A stretch of DNA of 64,000 bases, from positions 161,721,814 through 161,785,813 of the forward strand of contig JARDYH010000005.1 in assembly GCA_029215795.1 (NCBI GenBank), in the 5' to 3' direction. Under the pieces are notes generated by a model. The model saw only the letters and a list, made by a program, of their open reading frames with translations. It did no database searches and had not been told where the DNA came from. Of the stretch, positions 9,843 to 21,800 are shown piece by piece (the first letter of the stretch is position 1; every line of letters starts with the position of its first letter). The translations under genes were made by a program, and so were the position numbers. Source of the stretch: Anniella stebbinsi. Taxonomy: Eukaryota > Chordata > Lepidosauria > Squamata > Anniellidae.

Positions 9843-12657
9843 TTAATACTTTGGCGCTTAATATAGGGTCGTGGAACGTGGCAGGTTGGACAAGTTAATT
9901 AATAGGTAAGGAATTGGTGGACTATCTACAACAATTCTCCATAATTTTTCTCCAAGAAATGAGGATGGATGGTAGCTTCAACTAGGGATGTGCACTGGAT
10001 CGGACCCGATCCACGATCCGAGTCCGGTCCAGTGGGAAATCGGATAAATTATCCGATTTCCAATCCGAGAGCTGGATCGGCCGATCCAATCCGAACCGGT
10101 CCGAAAAGGCTCCGAACCGGTTCGGCAGATCGGCGGATCGGCGGGCGCCCACTGGCGCCCACCGCCGCTTCCATTGGTGGGCGCCAGCGGGCGCCCGCCG
10201 ATGAAAGTCGACAGCGGGGGGGAGTAGGCCGTGGAGCCTGCTGGTAGTAGCCGCCGGCGCCGGACGGGAGTGGACGGGCCGAGAAGGTAAGCAGGGGGTG
10301 CGTGGAGGGGGGAGGGGGCGCGCGGAGGGGGGCCCTTACCTTCCCGGCCCGGCCGCTCCCGTCCGGCGCTGGCGGCTACTACCAGCAGGCTCCACGGCCT
10401 ACTCCAGGGTGGCGCGCCGGGTGATGTCATCACCCGGCACGCTACTTGAGAGCAGGCCGCGGAGCCTGCTGGTAGTAGCCGCCAGCGCCGGACGGGAGCG
10501 GACGGGCCGAGAAGGTAAGCAGGGGGTGCGTGGAGGGGAGGAGGGGGCGCGCGGAGGGGGGGAGGGGGGCCTTTACCTTCCCGGCCCGGCCGCTCCCGTC
10601 CGGCGCCGGCGGCTACTACCAGCAGGCTCCGCGGCCTACTCCAGGGTGGCGCGCTGGGTGATGTCATCACCCGGCGCGCTACTTGAGAGCAGGCCGCGGA
10701 GCCCGCTGGTAGTAGCCGCCGGCGCCGGACGGGAGCGGACGGGCCGAGAAGGTAAGCAGGGGGTGCGTGGAGTGGAGGAGGGGGCGTGCGGAGGGGGGGA
10801 GGGGGCCCTTACCTTCCCGGCCCGGCCGCTCCCTTCCGGCGCCGGCGGCTACTACCAGCAGGCTCCGCGGCCTGCTCTCGAGTAGCGCGCCGGGTGATGT
10901 CATCACCCGGCGCGCTACTCGAGAGCAGGCCGCGGAGCCCGCTGGTAGTAGCCGCCGGCGCCGGACGGGAGCGAACGGCCCTAAAAGGTAAGCAGTGGCG
11001 GGGAAGGGGGCTTACCCCCCCCGGAGCCGTCCGCTTCTATCCGCTGGCGCCCACGGGCGCCAGCGGATGGAAGCGGACGGCCCCAGGGGGGGTAGGGAGC
11101 GCGGGGGAGGGGGCTTACTTGCCGGGGCCATCCACAGCGGACGGCCCCGGGGGGGAGGGAGTTAGGCCCCCCCTCACCCACCCGCCGCCATTTTTTCCTC
11201 ATAGACTTGCATTGCAATGCAAGTCTATGGGGGGGAAAATGGCAGCCGATCCAAAAATTCCCGATTTTTGGATCGGGATCGTACTCGATCTGGTCCGGGG
11301 GGGCTCCGATTTTGTCCGAACCGATCCGTGACAAAATTGGAGGTCCCGATCCGATCCGGGGGTCCGTGCACACCCCTAGCTTCAACCTCAACCTTCAGTG
11401 TTTTAGAATCATTGCCACAAATGCAGTAAGACATCATAGAAATGGATAAAGTAGTGGGGGGTTGGCAACTCTAGTTGTGGTAGATTTGGAAAATGTATGC
11501 CATATGGTGGGAACCCAGCAGCATGATGGTACACTAATGACACAGATAAATTTTAAAGATGGCAGCATTATGTTTTGCATAAATCCATATACTCCTCCAG
11601 AGAACTCAGTATTATCATCAGAAGCGGTATGGACAGTCTTGGAATCAGTTCTGGGGGCATCAGAGTTATACACAGGAAAGGTGTCAGTCATAATGGGAGG
11701 AGACCTAAATGCCCTCTTGGGGCAGTCGAATGCAGAATTGTTAAAAAAAAAAAAAAAGACATGGCATTGAAGGAATCCCTATTATTGGAAAGGTACTTGC
11801 AGGATAAGAAAATAAATAAAAATGGTAAGAACCTAGTAATGCTAGCCTACAAGTACTCCTTTTAAATCCTAAATGGTGGTTCGGAGGATAAAATATTTGG
11901 GCAGTACACATTCCTCTCAGCAAAAGGGGGAAGTATAGTAGGTTTTTAAACATCTCTCCATCTATCCCTCCTTATGTCAAAAGCTTCACAGTGGAGGATC
12001 GTCCAGAAAGTGACCAGAAGGTCCGATTAGGCTAGTAATTCAATTGGAAGGTAAGGTAAGACAGGATAAAAAGATTTATCCGATGAACTTGGTCTCCTCG
12101 GGAAATAGACGGATAAAATGGACAGACTTTCTAATGGTCTGGATGGCGAATGTACTACAGGATCCCACTTTGCTAGTCCTTAGGAAAAGTATTGTGGAAG
12201 GGAAACAGGGAGTCATGGAAGGATATCAACAAATTGTAGACTTGCTGAAACCACATTTAGTTCAATCAGGTGACCCTGGTAACACAAAAAACAGAAGTGC
12301 GAGCTGGTTCAATAATGAATGCAGAAATAATAAGAAGGAAATAGTAAGGCTTATTAGAAAAGTAAGAAAGACCAGAACAATATCGTTAAGTGAGATCTTA
12401 AATAATAATAAAAAAACATCACAAGGCCCTTTTGAAGAAGGAGAAGAAGAAGAAGAAAGCAGATCACATCAGGACGAAATGATGGAGCTGAATTCGGTAG
12501 TGAAACAGAGGGATGATACACAATTTTGGGAGATAGTTCACTCAGGATTTTATACTCCAAAATTGCACCTAGAAAACCAAATCCCAGCGTTTTGCTGGCA
12601 ACGGCATTTTGAGAATATTTTTCAGGGATCTGAATTTGTCAAGGAAGGGCTGACGGG
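9843..12657 (+). pseudogene. AP-endonuclease region of the second LINE, interrupted
   Basis: Before the insertion, 9843-9982 reads 'LNIGSWNVAGW' and 'IIFLQEMRMDG', the N-terminal motifs of an APE-type endonuclease with the catalytic Asn and Glu contexts. After the hAT-like element the frame resumes at 11387 with 'GLATLVVVDL' and 'INPYTPP', then 'VIMGGDLNALLG' (the conserved GDxN motif, about 11690-11735). The frame is broken by an A-run at 11741-11756. The linker towards RT continues in 12044-12657. Nicking of target DNA is the expected role, and this copy is dead. Confidence 0.6.
9983..11378. mobile_element. Complete hAT-like element built of tandem hairpins, TSD GCTTCAAC
   Basis: A perfect 8-bp duplication GCTTCAAC (9975-9982 and 11379-11386) flanks ends TAGGGATGTGCAC and GTGCACACCCCTA. 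An 8-bp TSD and TAGGG-type ends fit the hAT superfamily. Subterminal regions are GATCC/GGATC repeats. The core is a GC-rich array of hairpins whose centres (GATG-T-CATC) lie at 10427, 10664 and 10900, a 236-237 bp period. Around 10900 the arms are nearly perfect for about 75 bp each side. A second hairpin at about 11197-11230 precedes AAAATGGCAGCCGATCC. There is no transposase, so it is non-autonomous. Confidence 0.85.
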
Positions 12658-12665
12658 GTAAATTT

Positions 12666-14957
12666 TAGGGATGTGCACTGACCCCCCGGATCGGATCGGA
12701 TAGCGGATCGGAATCGGACCTGGGGGGTCGGATCGGATCGGATCGGAGGATGGTCGGATCGGATCGGACCGGATGTCCGATCCGGATCGGACGCCATTTT
12801 TAATGCTTTTTCCCATAGCCAAGTATTGTTTTACAAAAATGCCTATAACGTTTTCATTTTTAAAGATAGAAGGATGAAACATGGGAATATTGTAGACTGG
12901 TTGGGGATAGTTATCTGTGATAAATGTCAGAAAGATTGGTGCATGCATTTTGTGGCAATTAATTTTTTAATACATAACCAGGAATGCCTATAACTTTGTC
13001 ATTTTTAAAGTTGCACACATGAACCTTTGCCACATTGTAGGTGGTACCTTGGGACCTATGTGTGTGAAATTTCAGAAACATAGGCACTTGCCTTGTGTGG
13101 CAATTCATTTTTTAATAAATACCCAGGAATGCCTATAACTTTGTCAATTTTAAACTTAAACACATGACACTTTGTCACCTTGTTGGTGGTACCTTGGGAA
13201 CTATGTGTGTGAAATTTCAGAAACATAGGTGCTTGCCTTGTGTGGCAATTAATTTTAGAAAAATGGGTAGTAGTGGGGTAAATACAGTTACGCCTCCCAC
13301 TTTTTTATTTTTAAAGATAAAAACAGCAAACTTGGGCACATTACAGGGAACACTTGGCTTGATATGTTTGTAAAATTTCAGAAAGCTGGGTCCAGGCATG
13401 TGGTGGCAAGGTATTTTTGAAACAATGAGTAAAGAAATGCCTATAACTTTTTTATTTTAAAAGTTAGAAGTCTGAAAGTTGCTCACTTTGTAGATGGGTT
13501 AGGTGTAGATATGTGTCAGAAATTTCAGAATGATAGGTCCAGGCATTTGATGGTTATGGAATTTTTAGATTAAAAGTTACAAAAGTTTTTTGTAAACTCC
13601 CGCCTCCAGGGAAGAAAAAGGAAACACTCTCTCTCGATCTCTTTGATCCTTGCATGCATGGCTGCAAACTGAGCTAGTATCCATTACAGAAGGAGAAACA
13701 AAGTAACTACATTAAGGAACTTGGCTCGTGTCTGCTTTGCTACTTTCACTTTTTACTCAAGCGGAACGGCTGAGCCTAGCTCAGTTTGCAGCCATGCAAG
13801 CAAGGATCAAAGAGATCGAGAGAGAGAGTGTTTCCTTTTCCTTCCAGGGAGGAGGGAGGGGGAGGTGGGGGAGCCCAAGCCTCTGTGGAAAAACTTTTGA
13901 AACTTTTAATCTAAAAATTCCATAGCCATCAAATGCCTGGACCTATCATTCTGAAATTTCTGACACATATCAACCCCTAACCCATCTTTAAAGTGAGCAA
14001 CTTTCAGACTTCTAACTTTTAAAATAAAAAAGATATAGGCGTTTCTTTCCTCATTGTTTCAAAAATACCTTGCCATCACATGCCTGGACCCAGCTTTCTG
14101 AAATTTTACACACATATCAAGCCAAGTGTTCCCTGTAATGTGCCCAAGTTTTCTGTTTGTATCTTTAAAAATAAAAAAGTGGGAGGCGTAACTGTATTTG
14201 CCCCACAACTACACATTTTTCTAAAATTAATTGCCACACAAGGCAAGCGCCTATGTTTCTGAAATTTCACACACATGGTTCCCAAGGTACCACCAACAAG
14301 GTGACAAAGTGTCATGTGTTTAAGTTTAAAATTGACAAAGTTATAGGCATTCCTGGGTATTTATTAAAAAATGAATTGCCACACAAGGCAAGAGCCTATG
14401 TTTCTGAAATTTCAAACACATAGGTCCCAAGGTACCACCTACAATGTGGCAAAGTATCATGTATGTAACTTTAAAAATGACAAAGTTATAGGTGTTTCTT
14501 TCCTCATTGTTTCAAAAATTAATTGCCACACAAGGCAAGCACCTATGTTTCTGAAATTTCACACACATAGGTCTCAGGGTACCACCTACAATGTGGCTAA
14601 GTTTCATGTGTGTAGCTTTAAAAATGACAAAGTTATAGGCATTCCTGGTTATGTATTAAAAAATTAATTGCCACAAAATGCATGCACCAATCTTTCTGAA
14701 ATTTGTCACAGATAACTATCCCTAACCATTCTACAATTTCCCCAAGATTCATCCTTCTATCTTTAAAAATGAAAAAGTTATAGGTGTTTTTGTAAAACAA
14801 TACTTGGCTATGGGAAAAAGCATTCAAAATGGTGTCCGATCCGGATCGGACCTCATCGGATTGGATTGGAGGTTGGTCGGATCGGATCGGATTTTTCCGA
14901 TTTTGGGGCAGATCGGATTCAGATCGTGGATCGGATCCGATCCAATGCACACTCCTA
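12666..14957. mobile_element. 2.3-kb foldback hAT-like element, TSD GTAAATTT
   Basis: A perfect 8-bp TSD GTAAATTT (12658-12665 and 14958-14965) flanks ends TAGGGATGTGCAC and TGCACACTCCTA. The whole element is one giant inverted repeat: arms of about 1.0-1.1 kb meet at a ~97-bp loop (about 13679-13775). Each arm holds diverged ~150-bp tandem units with the recurring phrases 'gcctataactttgtca' and 'gaaatttcagaaacatagg'. Next to the ends lie GGATC repeats and CGCCATTTT (reverse of AAAATGGCG). Short frames in the arms are mirror images of each other and not genes. No transposase. Confidence 0.85.
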
Positions 14958-14965
14958 GTAAATTT

Positions 14966-15490
14966 CCCTGAATGGGTAGCAGTGATGCCGCAGGAGATTG
15001 GTGAGCTATTTAAAACATTATCTTTAGGGAAAGCACCTGGCGAAGATATGCTCCCACCAGAGATGTTTACACTTAACAGCTCCTGGAGGGCCCTTATTCT
15101 GGCCAGACTGTTTTTACATATTAACCAGTCTGGAAGCATCCCGAAGGGTTGGCAGTCCAGTATCATCATACCGTTGTATAAAAAGGGAGAGAGATCTGAC
15201 CCTAGTAATTATAGACCAATAAGCCTATTGGATACAGCTTCTAAGATATATGGTAGATATCTACTGAATAAGTTGCAAGATTGGACGGAGGAAAATGAGA
15301 TTATAGCAACAGAACAATCTGGGTTTAGGCAAGGAGAAGCGCGATTGATCAATGTTTTGTTCTTAGCCATCTAATTCAAAAAAGTCTGAGTAATCCTAAA
15401 GGTTGTTTATATGTGGCCTTTGTGGATTTTACTTCTGCATTTGATTTAATCAATAGAGAACACCTTTGGTACAAACTTGATATAATCGGA
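14966..15490 (+). pseudogene. Reverse-transcriptase fragment of the second LINE
   Basis: The frame reads 'SLGKAPGEDMLPPEM' (the conserved K-x-PGxD motif before the RT fingers), 'IIPLYKKGERSDPSNYRPIS' (RT motif 1-2) and 'EQSGFRQGEA' (motif 2a). A frameshift follows near 15355. Another frame then gives 'VAFVDFTSAFDLINRE' (motif A with the catalytic Asp, about 15414-15462). Sequence ends at about 15490, before the second catalytic motif, where a hAT-like terminus cuts in. Non-LTR retrotransposon RT is certain from these motifs; the clade is not. Confidence 0.85.
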
Positions 15491-15560
15491 GACAATTAAT
15501 GTTTTGGCCCGAAGTTCTGATAACGATATGATACGTTATTATCGGGCGTGCACATCCCTA
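15490..15560. mobile_element. hAT-like right-end fragment
   Basis: The stretch ends in GTGCACATCCCTA (15548-15560), the same terminus as the elements at 9983 and 12666. It is preceded by GATAACGATATGATACGTTA-type sequence instead of GGATC repeats, so it is a related family with another subterminal repeat. Confidence 0.5.
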
Positions 15561-16079
15561 GTGTGAAGACGTCGAGAAAGCTAGCAGAGATGCCCAGGGC
15601 CCTTGCATGACTACACATCTCAGGTCACATGGTTTAATTTATTTACATACTCATTTATTTATTTAGTATTTATGTATGCATGTCTATTCTGACTTTCTAA
15701 AAACATCACTAAACATTGTAGAAAGAAGAACATATAAATGGCAACAAATTGAAAAATATATGGCATTGAAAAGATAGGCCAAAACAGTAAAATACAGTTA
15801 TGGTCCAGGGAAAGTTTAAAACAATTACAGTGTTTGCAGTGTAGTTATACCCACATAGGAGAAGGTAACCCAGAGGGACTTTAGTTTCTGACAAGTACAG
15901 CCATCATCCCCAAGCATCCTGTTTGGTTACATGGGATGAAAGGCCAGCTCAGTCTTTCTCCCATAGAAAGAAGCACCCTTTCCAGAGCTTATGAGCTGTC
16001 ATGTCTCTGGCTTTCTCTGAACTGTTTTGGTACCTTCAGGTTTGGAGAGTCCAGAGTCCCCCTCCACCCAGAGGCATGG

Positions 16080-16265
16080 GCCATGCTGCTGACATCACTA
16101 GGTCCCTTACCCCACCCCAGGGGTAAGGTGCCACACTACTGCTGGAATCACTGTGCCTCTCCTGCCAGAGGAAAGGACCCATGCTGAAATCACGGAAGGA
16201 CTAGCCTCCATCTTGCTGCTGAAATCACCAGGCTTCTTGCCTGCCAGAGGAAGGTGCCATCGGTG
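16080..16265. repeat. Degenerate minisatellite-like tandem repeat
   Basis: The phrase TGCTG(A/G)AATCAC followed by CTGCCAGAGGAAGG recurs about four times with 30-55 bp spacing (16086, 16140, 16180, 16225). Units are diverged. The flanks from 15561 to 16400 hold no gene that I can support. Confidence 0.4.
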
Positions 16266-16404
16266 GATGCCTTGCCTCAGCTAGTCAAGACTCCCTGTTT
16301 TCCTTCCTCTTCACTGAGACCAGGAGCTGCAACCCATGCAGGCTGCTGTCTGCAGGAAGAGGCTTCAGACTAGGATGAACCTATGGAAAGGAGGACAGGG
16401 CTCC

Positions 16405-16545
16405 TGCATCTTTAACAGTTGAATAGAAAGTTTAATTTCAGCAGGTGTCATTTGTAAGCATGCAGCACCTGGTGAAATTCCCTCTTCATCACAACAGTTA
16501 AAGCTGCAGGAGCCCTGCCTAGCATGACCAGAACCCTAACCATAA
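16405..16545. mobile_element. Half-copy of the palindromic TAGGGTGACCA MITE
   Basis: Contains 'tttaacagttg', 'aatttcagcaggtgtc', 'cacctggtgaaattccctcttcatca' and 'acagttaaagctgcaggagccct' in the order seen in the complete copies at 22420, 33096, 36519 and 41107. Only one arm is present and the termini are not clear. Confidence 0.6.
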
Positions 16546-16864
16546 CCCTATCCTTGATAGTTGATAGTGTGAACTTGCACACCTGCGAATAACTGCCAGA
16601 GGGGAAAATTATGAACACATTCGTGCAAATTCCCAGAAACCCCCCCCCCCGAAATAAATCAGGGGTCTGGAGGCAAGTGAAGGCCCGTCCAAGGTGGCAT
16701 CTGGGCATCATTGGTGGGAGAGTCACCGGGGAGAGAGGCGATTGAGGCTGCCGGGGGGGGGGGGAGCATGATCAGGAAGAGCAGCAGGGATTTGTGTCAC
16801 TTGTTTTGAACAGCACTGGGTTCTCACTTTGGTTTGTTGCCACCAAATCAGCAATTTTCTGTAT

Positions 16865-16993
16865 GGCCGTTTCAATACCAAGCTGTTTGCCTGGGATTGC
16901 CCCTGGCTGGTCCCTGTGCACCAATGGTGTGTATATTAGGTACTTCTGGGATTGCCATCCCTCCCTCTACACCCCTATGGTGTAGAAAGGGCC
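16865..16993. mobile_element. Short MITE, ~129 bp
   Basis: Terminal inverted repeats GGCCGTTTCAATACCA (16865-16880) and TGGTGTAGAAAGGGCC (16978-16993). The interior matches the MITE at 18688-18814 in the opposite orientation (shared phrases around 'ctggtccctgtgc' and 'attaggtacttc'). No coding capacity. Confidence 0.65.
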
Positions 16994-17109
16994 TATGTTT
17001 ACCCTGCATAGCTCAGGCTCCCATTAAGTCTGGAGGACAGCCCATTTTGGACCTATCCAAGTTGTTTTGAAAATAATTTCAAAGATATATATATTTCAGT
17101 GAGTTTTGA

Positions 17110-17740
17110 AATGCAAAATGTTATGCAGAGTCCCCTCTTGAAATTGCACTGCTTAATGCAGAAACAAGATGGAATGAACTTAAGGGTGCTCCTGGCTTTT
17201 GTTCACATGAGATTCACACCCTTTCTTACCACCATTTTGCTAATCCCATCCCAACCTTCATGAGTGACATATTTATGGATTATACATCTGATCAACGTAG
17301 CTGAGCTGTTGCTCCCTTTTTCTTTTTTATGAAGTCGGGGTGCACATTTCTTCAGAGAGGAAGCACACTTTTTGGAAGGCACTTTTTCAAGCAAAGCAAA
17401 ACCAGGTGGAAAGGAAATATTTTGTGTAGGACAATTATGTTTAAAAATCCTTATGATCAATTAAAAGCATGTCTCCAGTCAGAGTGGTTTCTTGGGGGTG
17501 GGGAAGGGTATGAACAGGATGGCTGCTTCGAGCACCAAATTATATTAGGGAACCAAAATGACCCCTTTAAAAGTGGTGACAGTCCTCTTGCTCCTGCCCT
17601 TTGCTGGCCACTCACCTATATGTGCCACCCAGAGACTGAGTGACACACACACACACACACACACACACACAAGCTCTCTCACTCAGAGGAATCTCCCAGA
17701 AGAAGAGAGCAGGTGAGCTCTCTGGAATGCTGTGATGATC
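17110..17740. repeat. Direct-repeat segment, copy 1 (partner at 62.6 kb)
   Basis: Shares a colinear series of phrases with 62560-63075 in the same orientation: 'ttttgctaatcc', 'gaaatattttgtgtagg', 'ccttatgatcaatt', 'acaggatggctgctt', 'gagcaccaaa', 'ctcagaggaatctcccaga' and 'gagagcaggt'. A (CA)n tract at 17641-17671 is unique to this copy. It could be an old segmental duplication or an unrecognised dispersed repeat. No frame in it is conserved as protein. Confidence 0.6.
17641..17671. repeat. (CA)n microsatellite
   Basis: About 15 CA units, inside the direct-repeat segment. Confidence 0.9.
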
Positions 17741-18687
17741 AAAGAAATGGACTGACATTGTTCATCACCTGCTCGGCCCTCCAGACTTTACCTTGCATCC
17801 CTACAAGCCTGATATGCAACAAGTCAGGCCACCTCGTGGATTGTCTGGTGGAGGGGTGGCTTCACAAAGAGAAAGAGGCACAAATTGCAGTCATTATTTG
17901 AGTGATTTGAGCAAATTTGCTAAACTTCTATTTACCAAAATAAAACAAAACCCCACCCAAAACCTAGAGTTTGGGGAAAACCTGCAGTCAGATCACAATT
18001 GTATGCCAGATGGGCAGCAGAAATCTGTCAGGCCAGAAAGCAGCAGGATTTGCAAAGAACAGCCATCCCTACCAATAAGCCAAAAGGACAGACGATCTCC
18101 AGGGCCCCTTCACCCAGAATGCTTCACTCTAAGGAAGAGCTCCTCAGAGCACATCACGAAGGGGGGAGGCAGGTGATGGGGAAAGACAGAAGAGCCAGAG
18201 GCAGTAAGCCTATGTGCACCAGTTGCTGGGGAATACGGGAAGGAGGGTTCTGTTGCTTGTGTGTCCTGTTTGGGCATTTTCTGTGGGCAGCTGTGTGAAC
18301 AAAACAACTGGAATAGATGGAGTCTTGGTCTGATCCAGCATGGCTCTTATCACAGTCTTAAGAGAAAGAGGAGGCAGTGGCTGGATAAGAAGAGGAGATT
18401 GGATTAGTGCAATGAGATGATGGCTATGGGTCGGTGTGGGGAGTACAGAGGTGGCCTGTCCCTGTGTATGCAGCCCCATTACTTCTGCATTAGACATACA
18501 ACCTCTTCTTCCTGATGGGCTTCTCATATCTAACAGCTATAGGACAGGTAGGTACATCCTCTCCATGCTGGCGTTCAACATGGTTTCTGCATCAGGGCCC
18601 TTCAGAAAATTGCTCTGTATGGCTGTGAATGCAACAAATCAGCCCCGGAGGTATCTGTCACCTTTAATTATGTTAATTGGAGATCCA

Positions 18688-18814
18688 GGCCCTTTCTACA
18701 CCATAGGGGTATAGAGGAAGGGAGGGTGATCCTGGAAGTACCTAATACACACCATCAGCACACAGGGACCAGCCAGGGGCCATCGCAGGCAAAATGGCTG
18801 GTGTGGAAAGGGCC
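18688..18814. mobile_element. Short MITE, ~127 bp
   Basis: Inverted ends GGCCCTTTCTACACCA (18688-18703) and TGGTGTGGAAAGGGCC (18799-18814). The sequence is the reverse of the MITE at 16865-16993. Target duplication not resolved. Confidence 0.7.
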
Positions 18815-21800
18815 CCAGTCTATAGTCTCTGCTAAACTTGGCTTTGGTACCAGCCTTGTGAGGAAAGGCTGCATAAGACAGCAGGTTCTTGGCAGGAGCA
18901 ACCTCTACGAACATCCCTTTCCCATTTGACTTGTGTAATCAATCATTAGTAGTCAATGGGGTGATGTTACAAAGGCAAAAAAAAATCTTACTGGGAATGG
19001 GGAAGAGAGTCTGATCTAATTTCATGAGTGCATTGTGTACAGACAAATTCAGATTGCTGACTCCAGTTACTGGAATGATTACAAATATGTTTTGAACAAG
19101 TGGAACCTGCCCCAAATGAGGCAAAGTGGAATTCTTCGGTTCAGTGTTCCAGACAGGCAGTCATGCTTTATTTCAGGAGACTCCATTGCATTTCTCCTCT
19201 TTCCTGCCTTTTTTGCCGCCAACTGTCAATTAGAATTCCTTGACCACTGAGCACATTCAATTTTCAATGAGCTGTCTTGGTTTCTCTCCTATCAGTTGCA
19301 TTATTTTCCTCCTAAAGTCTTCTCTCCCCCCCCCCCACTCCTTCTGCATATCTTGGGGTTTACCACAGCATGCTGATATCTCCCTCCGGTTTCTCAGTAG
19401 GCCTATTTTGTATCAGCAAAACTCAAACTCACCACTGCCTGGATGTGACAAAGGAGCAGATGTGGGCTAATAAACTGAAACACAGTCCAGACAAGATCTG
19501 AAACTTTGTTCTTGGCTTTCATTCCCAAGGGAACCCCCCTGGTATGGCTTAAACTGAACCCTTCCTCTGAGCTCTTCCTCTGAAGAAGAATTGGAAGGTG
19601 GGAAATATGCCACCAAGATGACTTCTTGAAACTGGCCTCAAAGCAACCTACCTCCACATAGACCTTTACATCTCCAAGGCTGGATTTCATGAAAACTACT
19701 TGCAACCACCTCCTACTGATATAATGAAGGATGAGCCCTCCTATCAGGTATAGGTTTCTGCCAGGCTGTTGTGGCCTTGCAAGTTGTAGTTAGATTTATT
19801 TAGAACTAGTTTGGAATATGAGAATCTGTGCAAACATGTCTGTCAGAGTTCTCGTGAGAGTAGATTCACCTCCCTCTCGTGGCCTGGGGACTGTAAGATT
19901 TCACTGGGAAATCAATAGAGAAAAGTGGTGGGCCTTGTCGAAGGAGTCACTCAGATTGTAGCATCATCTTGGTGGGCTGAGCAATGCCGCTCTGTTTGAG
20001 GCAGGCCCATAAGCTGGAGCAAAGGCATGAAGACTTTGCTAGGATCATCGCCTGACTCATGGCCTGAAAACCCTCCCTGTTTGGAAGCACTCTCCACATG
20101 GACTCTCCTCTATTTAGACTTTGGATTACTAAGGACTGTGCCATGACAAGTACTGTGAGGCTTTTCGTAGACTTGAATTCGCATTTGCTACAGATTGTGT
20201 TTTTTGTTTTGTGGTCAGCTCAGCCTAGCGGCAATCAGAGTTTGATTATGACTGTTGGACTTTTCCTCTGCAGATTCAGGTGGCAGGGAGTTCCCGGTGC
20301 TAAAGTCCAAGTATGGGAGTCCTTGTGCCTGATATTTTTACTCATCCCATGTACTGGTTTTGGCTTTGGCCATGTTCCCTGAGTTACTAACATTTGGTCA
20401 TGTTTGGACTAGCTCCCTTAGGATGGTTTGTTAAGTTTTTCAAGAATTTACCATTGTGATTGCCTGAAGGATCATATGAGGAATCTTTCCCCTCCCTTGC
20501 TTGGATTTGGAACCTGTTTTTGGAACCATTGAGATGGCAACTGGGAAACCAGATTGTTATTGTCGTGAGTAGCATTTTGACTGTTCGTTATCTTGGAGAT
20601 TAAATCTTTCTGACCATCAAGCAGCTTTAAGTATTTCTGAAGTGTGTAACCATTAAGCTTTTTACTGTCAGATTTCCCTGAATAAAAGAAGTCTCACTGA
20701 TTGGATGTCCTGTGTCACTTTGCCAGCATGTGTGAATGTTGGAATGGGAATGGGAAACATGACACCTCCTTGCCCCTGTGCCAGAAGCAATGTAGATGTC
20801 TGCTTCTTTCCCATCCAGCCAAACCTTTTGACGTTGAGGGAGACCTTACTGATTCACTGCCTTTCTCCTCCTCTAGATTCAAGGACTCTGCTATGGGAAC
20901 CAGGCAAGCCATAGAGCAGCTGCTTTTTTCTCACACCATGAGTCTAAACCCCCAGAGTGTCGGTCTTGGGAATCCCACTTCACTGTCCTTGTGCTTTTTG
21001 GGGAGGACCAATGACTTCTGCTTGGAACCTGATTCCCACAATGCTCACTTTGTGTGTCAAATGTACTATGCTATTGACATACCTTAATGGAGGCTGGTTG
21101 CTCCAGTTTTGTTGGAGCTGAAAATCTACTCTAAAGGAGCTATTCAACTGCTGAGCTCTATGCACAAAATAAGATCAGAACGTTCAACAACTGGTTTAAC
21201 ATTCTGGCTGGTTCTGACTGAAACGCAGAGTGGATTCACAGCCACAACAAAATCGGAGCCACCAGCCTCCACTGCTGCACTTTCCACACCACCCTTCAAC
21301 TCTCCCTTCACTACAGTGTTTGAGTACATTAAAACAAAACACAAACTTCTTTTTTAAAGGCAATCTGATCCACATGTAACCACTTCCTACTTGGCCCATG
21401 AGTGACTGGATAGCCCTACACTACTCTCCAAGAAGGAGAGTGGTTGCTGAGAACTGAAAAGAAAAATGGTCAATTGGGGCAAATGTTGGTCTAATTTAGA
21501 CTAGCTGGCCCCACTAATTCGCCCAATAAAATGTGCTCATGACATGCACCCAACACTGACCTAAATGCCCAGCTTCATTCAGAGGCTGGGGCTGAAATAC
21601 TACCCCAACCTCCAAAACTACTTGGGTTCAGCCACATGAGAAAACTTCCTTTAAGTGGTTCTGCTTCTTAAAGAGCAACATTCTAGTTACACTAAGGTGG
21701 AACTGCAGCTTACGGAGCAACAGCAAGAATGTACTCAAGCCTCCTAGAACCTCCGATGGACAATGGCTTTGGTTGGCCAGGAGAGATCGTTCTCATTCTA

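Larger units (their letters stand above)
7390..15490 (+). mobile_element. Second LINE (non-L1, non-L2), plus strand, split by two hAT-like elements
   Basis: Three coding blocks in the same direction belong together once the two insertions at 9983-11378 and 12666-14957 are recognised: an ORF1-like block (7973-9761), an AP-endonuclease block (9843-9982, then 11387-12657) and a reverse-transcriptase block (14966-15490). Both insertions have perfect 8-bp duplications of LINE sequence, which proves the LINE was there first. The RT fragment differs from the L1 and L2 copies in this window. The clade is not assigned (R4- or Vingi-like are possibilities, by impression only). The 5' boundary near 7390 is approximate, and the 3' end is lost. 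Confidence 0.7.

Noticed and set aside
9978..11449. Long GC-rich open frames on both strands (up to 230 codons) in the hairpin-array element
   Set aside because: They are Pro/Arg/Gly-rich translations of palindromes, mirror each other on both strands, repeat with the 236-bp unit and have no domain. The same kind of frames at 1678-2568, 26844-27432, 39252-40685 and 62931-63827 were rejected for the same reason, except for possible provirus residue at the left end of 39252-39530.
13164..14667. Mirror-image short frames in the foldback element
   Set aside because: The same peptide occurs in both arms in opposite orientation (for example 13164-13373 and 14106-14315), so they are by-products of the inverted repeat.
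17641..17671. CRISPR-like or satellite array
   Set aside because: Simple (CA)n dinucleotide repeat. No CRISPR-type spacing anywhere in the window, and the genome is eukaryotic.
20098..20700. AATAAA at 20681 with upstream frame 20098-20382, considered as an LTR end or terminal exon
   Set aside because: No second LTR, no target duplication, no domain in the frame and no acceptor site upstream.
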